Source: Ilumatobacteraceae bacterium
GTDB lineage: Bacteria > Actinomycetota > Acidimicrobiia > Acidimicrobiales > Ilumatobacteraceae
Direction: 5' to 3'
Assembly: GCA_016463105.1 (NCBI GenBank)
Contig: JAEMRY010000042.1
Coordinates: 1-10,977, forward strand
DNA: 10,977 nucleotides
This document shows positions 1 to 6,944 of the stretch, piece by piece. A model generated the notes under the pieces. The model was given only the letters and a program-made list of their open reading frames with translations. It was not told the DNA's origin and made no database searches. Each line of letters starts with the position of its first letter. Position 1 is the first letter of the stretch. The position numbers were made by a program, and so were the translations under genes.

Positions 1-59
1 TGCGCAAGAAGAAGCACAAGAAGATGCTTCGCCGTACCCGACATCAACGCAACAAGTAA
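1..59 (+). CDS. C-terminal fragment of bS22-like / AURKAIP1-COX24 domain mini-protein
   Basis: The left edge cuts this gene. Reading from base 3, the visible codons give RKKKHKKMLRRTRHQRNK and then TAA at 57-59. The two bases before them are the end of a codon ending in TG, possibly Met. The Lys/Arg-rich KKKHKK-LRRTR-QR pattern matches the end of the roughly 33-residue actinobacterial protein annotated as bS22 or AURKAIP1/COX24-domain protein, a small basic ribosome component. It is too short for ordinary ORF finding and would be missed without the motif. The gene converges on ispE. Its last six or so codons and stop are copied, with small changes, in the tandem repeat just downstream. The upstream start lies outside the window. 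Confidence 0.82.
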   Translation, partial: RKKKHKKMLRRTRHQRNK

Positions 60-148
60 CCGACCCGTAGTCGGTTGTTTGCGTCGTCAACGCAACAAGT
101 AACTGACCCGTAGTCGGTTGTTTGCGTCGTCAACGCAACAAATAAACG
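39..148. repeat. 43-bp tandem repeat, about 2.5 copies, carrying a coding tail plus hairpin
   Basis: Units run 39-81, 82-124 and a truncated 125-148. From 48-90 to 91-133 the two copies are identical over 43 bp except for C61 versus T104. The third copy matches for about 15 bp from 134 (CGCAACAA then A, TAA, ACG), with changes at 142 and 146. Each unit starts with the end of the upstream bS22-like gene: CGC AAC AAG TAA (R N K stop), preceded by CAA and an Arg-like codon. The duplication therefore copied a gene tail together with its 3' hairpin. The C-to-T change falls in a hairpin stem and turns a C-G pair into a U-G pair in RNA, so the stem survives. Confidence 0.93.
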
Positions 149-154
149 TTTTTT
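58..154. terminator. Tandem hairpins between converging genes, probable terminator region
   Basis: Hairpin 1 is AACCGAC (58-64), loop CCGTA, GTCGGTT (70-76). Its copy uses AACTGAC (101-107) and GTCGGTT (113-119). A second hairpin per unit pairs TTGCGT (79-84 and 122-127) with ACGCAA (90-95 and 133-138) around loop CGTCA. It extends by TTG/CAA with one bulged T. On the + strand the last hairpin is followed after 7 bases by T6 at 149-154, the only good U-tract. That supports termination of the bS22-like transcript here. On the - strand the same dyads lie directly after the ispE stop but lack a clear U-tract. Hairpins 1 and 2 share two bases, so they partly compete. Function is inferred from structure and position. 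Confidence 0.6.
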
Positions 155-914
155 AACTAGTTTGAGTGTTAATCACTACGGCGCCGGTTAGTTGGTCGGC
201 GAGATTTTCAAACTTGCCCTCAAGCCACCAGGTTGATCCGCTGCCAGCGAGTTTCGGTTCGACACCGGCAGCCTGTGCAATTTTTTGCTTCCATATTTCT
301 AGCCTTGGCTCAACTTTTATCGCCGCTAGTTCTAAATCGTTGGCACCAGCATCTTTGAGCGAGAGTTTTCCGAAATCTGTGAGCTCATCAAATGCTTTAT
401 AAACCGCAGGTGTAGAAACGCCAAATGGCGGTATCACAAGTGTGATGTCGCGTCGCAAATTTGCCAAAGGATTAATTATTTCGCCGATACCCGAGACTCG
501 CGCACGTCCACCGGCGATACAAAATGGAATATCTGCTCCGAGTTTTGATGCTGCATTTAGATCTGTGAAGCCCGCCCAACGCAAAATCGCCGCAGCGTCA
601 GCCGATCCGCCACCCAAGCCACCACCTGATGGAATATTTTTCGTGACCGTCACATGCGCTTTTCGATTGACAAGCTTTAGAGCACGAACAACAAGATTCT
701 CTGCGCTAATTGTTGAGCCAGTATTCAAATCACCGGCAAAGTTTCCGTTTATCTCGAGCCCATCTCTCGTTGTGTCGACGACAAGAATGTCGGCTAAATC
801 AAGCGTCACCATTTCGGCATCAATTAAATGAAAGCCATCTTGGCGAACACCGGTAACCCGAAGCGAAACGGTAAGTTTCGCTGGCGCCAACAACGTGACT
901 AGTTGGTTATTCAT
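153..914 (-). CDS. ispE: 4-diphosphocytidyl-2-C-methyl-D-erythritol kinase
   Basis: IspE is the GHMP-superfamily kinase of the MEP isoprenoid pathway. It phosphorylates the 2-hydroxyl of CDP-methylerythritol with ATP in the cytosol. The 253-residue protein has the three GHMP motifs in order. The first is APAKLTVSLRV..RQDGFH near residues 10-29, with Lys13 in the catalytic Lys position. The second is the Gly-rich ATP loop IPSGGGLGGGSADAAA at 94-109. The third is LAGSGSTWW at 222-230. Asp128 in LGADIPF is the expected catalytic Asp. The first motif reads AKLT rather than the common AKLN or AKIN. The length is slightly below the usual 280-310. Its ATG overlaps the rsmA stop as ATGA (911-914), so it is probably translated by coupling. 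It is the last gene of the minus-strand unit. Confidence 0.93.
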   Translation of the reverse strand: MNNQLVTLLAPAKLTVSLRVTGVRQDGFHLIDAEMVTLDLADILVVDTTRDGLEINGNFAGDLNTGSTISAENLVVRALKLVNRKAHVTVTKNIPSGGGLGGGSADAAAILRWAGFTDLNAASKLGADIPFCIAGGRARVSGIGEIINPLANLRRDITLVIPPFGVSTPAVYKAFDELTDFGKLSLKDAGANDLELAAIKVEPRLEIWKQKIAQAAGVEPKLAGSGSTWWLEGKFENLADQLTGAVVINTQTS

Positions 915-1756
915 GTCGAGTGTTGCTGGCTTTTGTTTGCGTTAATAACTTTGCAAAGTCGTCCCCAAGAGGCAAGGTCTAATTCTTCGGCACGTGATTC
1001 TGGGTTGACACGAGCCATGGCAAAATGTTCAGGCGTCGCAATTTCGTTGAGTGCGCGACGCAACATCTTGCGACGCTTAGCAAATCCGGCACGCACGAGT
1101 TTGAATAACTCATTTGCAACGACATCAATAACGCCAGGTTCGGCACGACGGCGAATGTCAACGAGCGCCGATTCAACGCGTGGTTGTGGAAAGAAAACAG
1201 AAGCCGATACATCGCCAACAATTTTGGCAGTTGCCCAATAGTCAATTTTTACACTCACAGCACCGTAAGCATCACTTCCAACTTGTGCGACTAAGCGGTC
1301 AGCAACTTCGCTTTGCACCATCACCAAGAGATGATCAACCTGCATGATGCCATCCAAAATGTCAGCAATCATTGGCGTTGCCACGTTGTAAGGCAAATTT
1401 GCAACAACATGCCAATGTTGTGATTTTTCGAGCAACGGTTTCCAATCAAGTTGCATCGCGTCGCCATGAATTACTTCTACATTTGGCAGCAACGCGGTTG
1501 TCTCTCGCAATACTTCAACTAATCCGTTATCTATCTCGACGGCAATTATTTGTGCACCAGTTTCGGCGAGAGCCAGTGTCAATGACCCAAGACCTGCGCC
1601 GATTTCAAGCACATAGTCTCCAACATGAACGTCAGCAATTCGGGCAATTTTGCGAACTGTATTTGCGTCCACAACAAAGTTTTGCCCGAATGCTCGTCGT
1701 GGGGCGAGCCCGTGCTTACTAAGCAACGCAGAAACTTCGGTCCGCGAAAACGTCAC
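911..1756 (-). CDS. rsmA: 16S rRNA (adenine(1518)-N6/adenine(1519)-N6)-dimethyltransferase
   Basis: RsmA (KsgA) dimethylates two adjacent adenines in helix 45 of 16S rRNA late in 30S assembly, using S-adenosylmethionine. The 281-residue sequence has the class I methyltransferase order: FGQNFVVD (23-30), the SAM-binding loop LEIGAGLGSLT (50-60), acidic VEID (73-76), GDAMQ (99-102) and catalytic NLPYNV (120-125). The family's C-terminal region follows, with FFPQPRVESALV (188-199) and FAKRRKMLRRAL (225-236). The start is GTG at 1754-1756, overlapping the previous stop as GTGA. It sits just before FSRTEVSALL, as expected for the family, and I see no better start. Lying directly before ispE is the usual actinobacterial arrangement. 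Confidence 0.95.
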   Translation of the reverse strand: MTFSRTEVSALLSKHGLAPRRAFGQNFVVDANTVRKIARIADVHVGDYVLEIGAGLGSLTLALAETGAQIIAVEIDNGLVEVLRETTALLPNVEVIHGDAMQLDWKPLLEKSQHWHVVANLPYNVATPMIADILDGIMQVDHLLVMVQSEVADRLVAQVGSDAYGAVSVKIDYWATAKIVGDVSASVFFPQPRVESALVDIRRRAEPGVIDVVANELFKLVRAGFAKRRKMLRRALNEIATPEHFAMARVNPESRAEELDLASWGRLCKVINANKSQQHST

Positions 1757-2268
1757 CAGGAAATAATCACAGGAATCGGCGCGTCAACAAGATTAGAAAT
1801 CGATTCAAAAATTTTCGTGTGCAGCAATCCTGTTGCACCAGATGGAAGCGATGTTCTAAATACATTTGTGCATTTGACCGTGCGACCGTTGTTGATATTC
1901 GTAACTATTATCGAAATGCCCATCGGGGCCTGAGGAAAGAAACAAACGACGTCGGGGGCGTTGTCGAAACTACTGAAAGTCGCAATTGCCTGTAACCCAT
2001 TTTCGACGGTGCCTGGGTAGGCAATTTGTGCCGATCCATCTTGAATAATCGGTGCTGGCCCTCCAAGAATTATTGGGTCAAGTGATTCGTCATCTGAAGC
2101 AGAGCCAGAATTTAATGTCGACACAGTAACTGCAGATGTGCTGTCAGTTTGTTCTGTGGTGTTGCGGCTAATCAACCAAAGTGTTGGCAATAAAACGCAT
2201 GTCAGTAGAGCGATCAGCAGAATTCGTCGACGATCAAAGGTCGAAAGAAGCAACTTGTTTTCTCCCAT
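1753..2268 (-). CDS. Membrane-anchored protein with degenerate RlpA-like (double-psi beta-barrel) domain
   Basis: The 171-residue protein has a basic start, FDRRR (11-15), and one hydrophobic segment near 16-33 that looks like an uncleaved membrane anchor. A Ser/Thr/Asp-rich linker (35-64) follows, then an extracytoplasmic domain. That domain resembles actinobacterial RlpA-like barrels: APMGISIIVTNINNGRTVKC (114-133) matches the family's LPFGT..VTN..NGR..C stretch, and the end APIPVIISW (163-171) matches the usual IPV.ISW finish. Cys109 and Cys133 sit where the family has a Cys pair, so a disulfide is plausible. The His expected after the first Cys is Phe, and the ND(RGP) site reads TNVFRT. 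The lytic residues of RlpA therefore appear to be lost, which suggests binding rather than cleavage of peptidoglycan. It occupies the slot between tatD and rsmA that holds rpfB in mycobacteria. The fold call is inference; the gene itself is secure. Confidence 0.62.
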   Translation of the reverse strand: MGENKLLLSTFDRRRILLIALLTCVLLPTLWLISRNTTEQTDSTSAVTVSTLNSGSASDDESLDPIILGGPAPIIQDGSAQIAYPGTVENGLQAIATFSSFDNAPDVVCFFPQAPMGISIIVTNINNGRTVKCTNVFRTSLPSGATGLLHTKIFESISNLVDAPIPVIISW

Positions 2269-2308
2269 TTACTGCGTAGTTCTCGCTGAAATCTGCCTAA
2301 CTTTAAGG

Positions 2309-3094
2309 CTACGCAACGATTCTAGGGAAAGCAATGTTGGCGTTACGAGTGGTTTGGCTTGCGATTTCGTCAAGTGAAACATTTCGCACTTGCGCTAAAC
2401 ATGCGCCGACATCGACAAGATATGCAGGTTGATTCATGCTGCCACGATGTGGAACTGGAGCAAGAAACGGGCTGTCAGTTTCGACAAGCATTTTGTCGGC
2501 GTCGCACATTTTTGCTGCGTCGCGAATATCTTGTGCATTTTTAAATGAAACTATTCCTGAGAAAGAAAGATATGCACCGCGATCCAAGCATTTTTTGGCT
2601 TCAGTTGGAGATCCGGTGAAACAATGAAAAATAGTTTGCTCGGGTATCCCGCATGAGTCAAGTAATTCAAATGTTTCATCCCACGCATTTCGTGTGTGAA
2701 TCACCAGAGACAATTTATTTTCGGTAGCCAATGCAATTTGCGCAGCAAACATTTCGCGCTGCACTTTGTGTTCAGAGTGGTCGTAGTAATAGTCAAGCCC
2801 ACATTCGCCGATCGCTACGACGCGTGGCGCCTTAATTAGTTCGTGCAAGCCATCTAATCCATTTTTGGCATCGTGCGGATGCAAACCAACTGTCGCCCAA
2901 ACGTCATTGTGTTTAGCCGCAAGTTCAACCGCTGCGCGTGAAGTCACGGCATCAGTACCGATTGTGATCACTCGAGTAACCCCGGCTGCTCGTGCGGCAT
3001 CAAGCGCCAGTTCTGAACCACCCGGAATGTCTTCGTAGGTCACATGACAATGAGTGTCAGTCCATGCAATTGTTTCGTGATTCGAACTTGTCAC
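2309..3094 (-). CDS. tatD: TatD family metal-dependent hydrolase (DNase)
   Basis: TatD proteins are cytosolic TIM-barrel hydrolases of the amidohydrolase superfamily. Characterised members are metal-dependent 3'-5' exonucleases linked to DNA repair or turnover. The 261-residue sequence carries the full metal-ligand series: DTHCH (13-17), GLHPHD (70-75), GECGLDYYYD (96-105) with the bridging Glu, IHTR (132-135), FHCFTG (156-161) and VETDSPFLAP (204-213). HRG..N.P follows (216-223). The length is normal. The start is GTG at 3092-3094, two bases beyond the metG TAG. No strong Shine-Dalgarno sequence is visible, so reinitiation after metG is likely. Following metG is the standard actinobacterial order. 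The exact substrate cannot be read from sequence. Confidence 0.93.
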   Translation of the reverse strand: MTSSNHETIAWTDTHCHVTYEDIPGGSELALDAARAAGVTRVITIGTDAVTSRAAVELAAKHNDVWATVGLHPHDAKNGLDGLHELIKAPRVVAIGECGLDYYYDHSEHKVQREMFAAQIALATENKLSLVIHTRNAWDETFELLDSCGIPEQTIFHCFTGSPTEAKKCLDRGAYLSFSGIVSFKNAQDIRDAAKMCDADKMLVETDSPFLAPVPHRGSMNQPAYLVDVGACLAQVRNVSLDEIASQTTRNANIAFPRIVA

Positions 3095-3096
3095 GG

Positions 3097-4602
3097 CTAT
3101 AACTTTTTACGCGGAAAAAGTGGTTCACCTTTCGTGACTGTCGTGCCACCTGGGTATTGACCCCACGCTGTGTTCAGATTCACGCGCTGATCCGAAACTT
3201 TGCCCGTCATTCCAAGTCGTTGCCAAACATCTTGGCAAGTTACTGGCATCGCGGGGCTCGCCAAAATCGTGACAATTCGCAACGCTTCAAGCGCATCTCC
3301 CATTACGCGGTCAAGATCTTTGCCGGGTTCCATCTTCCATGGTTCGTTTGTTTCAAGGTAAGCATTTGTCGCACGAATCAACGACCAGGTGGCGTCAAGT
3401 GCACGACTTGGTTGCACGTTGTTCCATTCGCGAATCGTGTCGCTGACGCTTTGCGCCGCGATCGCCGCGAGCGGGCTCTTGGTAGACGGAACTGGCCCAA
3501 TGCCACCACATTTTTTTTCAACAACTGTGGCGACTCGCGCTGCAAGATTGCCAAAATTATTTGCCAGATCAGAGTTGTAGCGCGAGAGCAAACCTTCGTA
3601 CGAGAAGTCGCCGTCATTGCCATAGTTTGTGTCTGCCAACACGTAATAACGAAAACCATCAACGCCGACATCATCGATTAGGTCGAGCGGGTTGACAACG
3701 TTGCCGGTAGTTTTTGACATTTTTTCGCCACCAACTAATAACCAACCGCCAACTGCCCAACCCTTTGGTGGTTCTAACCCTGCTGACATCAACATTGCCG
3801 GCCAATAAACACAGTGAAACCGAATAATGTCTTTGCCGATGAAGTGATAATCAACTGGCCAGTTTTCGGCGAACTGCTTATCGTTCGTTCCGTATCCGTG
3901 TGCCGTGATGTAATTTGCTAGCGCGTCGAACCAAACATAGGCGACATGCGATTTATCCCAAGGTAACTCAATACCCCAGGTCAAAGTTTTGCGACTCACA
4001 GAGAAATCTCGCAGACCTTGCTTAATGAACCCCGTTACTTCGTTGACGCGATGTTCAGGCTTAATTGCATCTGGATGATCGGCGTACCATTTTAAAAGTC
4101 GCTCTTCGTATCGCGAAAGTCGAAAAAAATAATTTTCTTCTTCGACATATTCGGCTTGTGTGTTGTGAATTTTGCATTTGCCACTGTCAAGTTCTTCGGG
4201 CGTGTAGTAGGCCTCGCAGGCTACGCAATAGTGCCCGCGATAAATGTCAACTTCAATGTCTCCGGCGTCATAACAAGCCTGCAGAAGTTTCTGCACACCA
4301 ATTTTGTGACGCTCTTCTGTGGTGCGAATGAAGTCGCTGACTTCAATGTTTAGGCGATCCCATGCGTCAGCAAACAGCGGCGCAATTTTGTCGACAAATT
4401 GTTTCGGCGAAACGCCTTGCGCATCGGCAAATTGCTGAATTTTCAAACCATGTTCGTCTGTGCCAGTTAAAAGATGAGTATCTTCACCGCAAAGTTTGTG
4501 CCATCGGCATACGGCGTCACTAATAATCGTCGTATACGCGTGACCAAGGTGTGGTTTAGCGTTGACATAATAAATTGGCGTTGTCGCCGAGAACTTTGAC
4601 AC
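3097..4602 (-). CDS. metG: Methionyl-tRNA synthetase
   Basis: MetG charges initiator and elongator tRNA-Met in the cytosol. The 501-residue protein is a class I synthetase. It has TPIYYVNAKPHLGHAYTT near 8-25 (HIGH motif as HLGH, 18-21) and KMSKT (294-298) as the KMSKS loop. The connective domain keeps a one-knuckle zinc site: CVAC (126-129) paired with CKIH (143-146). The anticodon-binding helical domain shows NEPWK (419-423) and SPAMP (449-453). The sequence stops soon after GEPLFPRK (492-499), so there is no C-terminal EMAPII-type tRNA-binding extension. The start is GTG at 4600-4602, nine bases after the rsmI stop, with no clear ribosome site. The typical MSKF.TTPIYYVN opening supports that start. 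An A8 run lies in the coding strand at 3511-3518. Confidence 0.96.
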   Translation of the reverse strand: MSKFSATTPIYYVNAKPHLGHAYTTIISDAVCRWHKLCGEDTHLLTGTDEHGLKIQQFADAQGVSPKQFVDKIAPLFADAWDRLNIEVSDFIRTTEERHKIGVQKLLQACYDAGDIEVDIYRGHYCVACEAYYTPEELDSGKCKIHNTQAEYVEEENYFFRLSRYEERLLKWYADHPDAIKPEHRVNEVTGFIKQGLRDFSVSRKTLTWGIELPWDKSHVAYVWFDALANYITAHGYGTNDKQFAENWPVDYHFIGKDIIRFHCVYWPAMLMSAGLEPPKGWAVGGWLLVGGEKMSKTTGNVVNPLDLIDDVGVDGFRYYVLADTNYGNDGDFSYEGLLSRYNSDLANNFGNLAARVATVVEKKCGGIGPVPSTKSPLAAIAAQSVSDTIREWNNVQPSRALDATWSLIRATNAYLETNEPWKMEPGKDLDRVMGDALEALRIVTILASPAMPVTCQDVWQRLGMTGKVSDQRVNLNTAWGQYPGGTTVTKGEPLFPRKKL

Positions 4603-4611
4603 GTATATATT

Positions 4612-5475
4612 CTAAACGTCGTCACGAACTTGCAATGCGAGTTCGTACACAGTGCGTTTAGCAACGCCGAATCGGGCTGATACTCGGGCTGCTGAATCTT
4701 TTCGACTCACACCTTTGGCGATTTCGGCTCGAATCGCTGCCAGAAGTTCTTCGTTAGTTGGGGGAGCAGGTGGTTTAGCCGGCTCAATGATGATCACATA
4801 TTCACCGCGAGGTTCTGTGTTTGCGACGTACATATTTGCATCTTGCAATGTGCCACGCCAGATTTCTTCGTGCAGTTTTGTCAGTTCTCGCGCCAAGACA
4901 ACACGACGCATCGCACCACAGGCAGTTGTTAAATCACTTAACGTTTTAACAAGTCGATGTGGTGCTTCATAAAGCACAATTGTGCGTGACTCAGTTGTGG
5001 TCATCGCTAGTCGTTCTGTGCGTTCAATACCACTGCGTGGAAGAAAACCTTCGAACACGAACCTTGAAGTTGGCAGTCCGCTGATTACTAACGCCATTGT
5101 CAGTGCCGATGCGCCAGGCACTGCAGTTATTTGCCCACCAGCCTCTATAACCGCGGTCACTAATCGTTCACCTGGGTCGCTGATGCCGGGTGTTCCTGCG
5201 TCAGTAATTAAAGCAACCAAAGATCCTGATACGACGAGCGCGACAATTTCTTCACGAGCGTCATATTCAGTGTGTTCATTAATCACGATCAATTTTTTAT
5301 CAGTCACGCCGAAATGGGCGAGCAATTTGCCAGAGTGGCGTGTGTCCTCGCAACAAATCACGTCAGCGCTTTGCAATGTTTCAACTGCTCGCTGTGTCAT
5401 ATCGCCAAGGTTGCCGATTGGTGTTGCAACCAAAATTAAAGAGCCACCCGATTTAATTGCAGAATTGTTGCTCAT
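4612..5475 (-). CDS. rsmI: 16S rRNA (cytidine(1402)-2'-O)-methyltransferase
   Basis: RsmI adds the ribose 2'-O-methyl group to C1402 in the 30S decoding centre, using S-adenosylmethionine. The 287-residue protein shows the tetrapyrrole-methylase-fold signatures of the family: ATPIGNLGD (17-25), ICCEDTRHS (40-48), DAGTPGISDPG (92-102), VPGASA (119-124), GFLPR (143-147), LYEAPHR (168-174), ARELTKLHEE (195-204) and EPRGEYVIIIEP (221-232). After a Pro-rich linker, residues 240-285 form a helical tail resembling a small helix-turn-helix (AARVSARFGVAKRTVYEL), common in this family. The ATG overlaps the stop of the DUF192 gene as ATGA (5472-5475). It neighbours metG, as in other actinobacteria. Confidence 0.95.
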   Translation of the reverse strand: MSNNSAIKSGGSLILVATPIGNLGDMTQRAVETLQSADVICCEDTRHSGKLLAHFGVTDKKLIVINEHTEYDAREEIVALVVSGSLVALITDAGTPGISDPGERLVTAVIEAGGQITAVPGASALTMALVISGLPTSRFVFEGFLPRSGIERTERLAMTTTESRTIVLYEAPHRLVKTLSDLTTACGAMRRVVLARELTKLHEEIWRGTLQDANMYVANTEPRGEYVIIIEPAKPPAPPTNEELLAAIRAEIAKGVSRKDSAARVSARFGVAKRTVYELALQVRDDV

Positions 5476-5828
5476 GCCAGACGCACTTCAAGAGTGTGGC
5501 CAATAACAAGTCCCCAGTTTTCGAAACTGCCCGCTGCTGCTTCAAGCACATGTTGTGCACCGAATACGGGCAACGCAATTCGTTTCGGTTTTATGGTTTG
5601 CGTCTTGGTGACCATATATCGTTCGTCAAGATACGCAACATCAAGTGCACACTTCACCCCGAAGGTATGAATCCATTTACATGAATCAATTAGTAGTGGA
5701 GTCACAATTTCTGTTTGACCAATCAGTCCTCGGCGACGCGATCGAGCGGTGTCGGCAATATTTAGACTCGCTAAAACTTGGGCCTGGCAGACCAACCAAC
5801 CAGTCTTGAATTGAGTTGGCGCACTCAT
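5472..5828 (-). CDS. DUF192 family protein
   Basis: This 118-residue protein matches the DUF192 family, a small beta-rich domain without an agreed function. Visible family marks are RGLIGQ (33-38), the core C50-KWIHTFGVKCALDVAYLDE (50-69), the P81-R83 turn, HVLEAAAG (93-100) and the closing G110-HTLEV. Many members carry a signal peptide or lipoprotein leader. This one has none that I can see, so a cytosolic location is likely. It lies six bases after ychF and overlaps rsmI by four bases, so it is co-transcribed with translation genes, but that does not establish a role. No Shine-Dalgarno sequence is apparent before its ATG. Family assignment is good and function is unknown. Confidence 0.85.
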   Translation of the reverse strand: MSAPTQFKTGWLVCQAQVLASLNIADTARSRRRGLIGQTEIVTPLLIDSCKWIHTFGVKCALDVAYLDERYMVTKTQTIKPKRIALPVFGAQHVLEAAAGSFENWGLVIGHTLEVRLA

Positions 5829-5834
5829 GGTCAG

Positions 5835-6944
5835 TTAGCTGTTGTGGCGAATTTCGAGAGTATCGCCGTCGACAACTTCATAATCTTTTCCTTCAACACG
5901 AATCTTGCCGACGTCCTTTGCTTTGTTCCATGAACCAATGCTTAATAGTTCATCCCAGGCAATTACATCGGCACGAATAAAACCGCGTTGCAAGTCGCTG
6001 TGAATTTTGCCAGCACACTCTGGGGCTTTTGCACCAGCATTAAATGTCCACGCACGAGTTTCTTTTTCGCCAGTTGTAAAATAAGTTCGCAATCCAAGTA
6101 GGTGATATGCCGAACGAACCATGCGTGGCAATGCTCCTTCTCCGAGACCTAGCGCTTCAAGCATTTCTTTGCGATCTTTTGCATCAAGTTGTGCTGCTTC
6201 GGCTTCTAGTTGCACGCTCATGCCAAGAACTTCAACTTGGTTTTCGCTTGCCGACCCGGGCGGCGCAAGTTCTTTGCGCACGATTGCTTCAAATTCTGGA
6301 ATTCGATGTAGTTCGTCTTCGGCAACGTTAACCACTGCAAGCACTCGACGAGTTGTCAACAAAAAATGTGGTGCAAGCAGAAGTGAATCGTCAGCCGAAA
6401 TCGCCGCGCGATATAGCGGCCGACCGTCAGCAAGGTTTGCCTGCGCACGAGTAAGCGCCGCGAGTTCGTCTTCGAGAGTTTTGTCCATTCGAACCGCTTT
6501 TTGCATCCGATTTAATTTTGTTTCAACAGATTCAAGGTCGGCGAGCGCGAGTTCAATTTCTAAAACGCGAAGATGTTCAAGTGGATCACTCGGTCCAGGA
6601 ATATCGTCGTCGGCAAACGCCCGCAAGACGTAGACGATTGCGTCAACTTCACGAATGTTGGCGAGAAATTTATTTCCGAGGCCTTCACCTTTGCTTGCGC
6701 CTTCAACAAGTCCACCGATGTCAACAACTTCAACCGTGGCGTAAACGATTTTTTGGGTTTTGGACATTACGGCGAGCGCATCGAGCCGTGGGTCAAGCAC
6801 TTTGGCGATTCCGATATTTGGGTCTTTAGTTGCAAATGGGTAAGGCGCAGCTAGTGCGTTTGAGCCAGTAAGGGCGTTATATAAGGACGACTTGCCCGCG
6901 TTTGGTAAACCGACTAAACCGAAGCGTTCCATGAGATGCGTCAC
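5835..6944 (-). CDS. ychF: Ribosome-binding ATPase YchF (redox-regulated Obg-family protein)
   Basis: YchF is a TRAFAC-class P-loop protein of the Obg family that prefers ATP and associates with ribosomes. The 369-residue reading has the P-loop GLPNAGKSS (12-20), the switch II region VVDIGGLVEGASKGEGLGNK (73-92), a YchF-type NVAE (206-209) in place of the GTPase NKxD motif, a helical coiled-coil insert near 120-175, and a C-terminal TGS domain (LGLRTYFTTGEKETRAWT, 283-300, to the end). Family versions usually read GLPNVGKST and DIAGLV, so two motif positions differ conservatively. The longest reading starts at GTG 6944. The ATG at 6930-6932 (residue 5, giving MERFGLVGLPN) fits the usual N-terminus better. 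Neither has a clear ribosome site. It opens the minus-strand unit and diverges from sufB. Confidence 0.94.
   Translation of the reverse strand: MTHLMERFGLVGLPNAGKSSLYNALTGSNALAAPYPFATKDPNIGIAKVLDPRLDALAVMSKTQKIVYATVEVVDIGGLVEGASKGEGLGNKFLANIREVDAIVYVLRAFADDDIPGPSDPLEHLRVLEIELALADLESVETKLNRMQKAVRMDKTLEDELAALTRAQANLADGRPLYRAAISADDSLLLAPHFLLTTRRVLAVVNVAEDELHRIPEFEAIVRKELAPPGSASENQVEVLGMSVQLEAEAAQLDAKDRKEMLEALGLGEGALPRMVRSAYHLLGLRTYFTTGEKETRAWTFNAGAKAPECAGKIHSDLQRGFIRADVIAWDELLSIGSWNKAKDVGKIRVEGKDYEVVDGDTLEIRHNS

Noticed and set aside
39..148. CRISPR array or integration site
   Set aside because: The units are directly adjacent with no variable spacers, and they contain the tail of the neighbouring gene; no cas, integrase or tRNA is present.
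166..1241. Plus-strand open frames opposite ispE and rsmA (166-402, 442-831, 903-1241)
   Set aside because: They lie antisense to genes with complete family motifs and encode Ser/Arg/Ala-rich sequence with no recognisable domain.
2269..2308. Separate promoter between tatD and the RlpA-like gene
   Set aside because: The 40-bp gap shows no convincing -10/-35 pair or hairpin; co-transcription is simpler.
6107..6854. Overlapping plus-strand frames opposite ychF, one of 170 codons
   Set aside because: Low-complexity Ser/Arg/Ala composition mirrors the codon bias of ychF; no ribosome site or domain.
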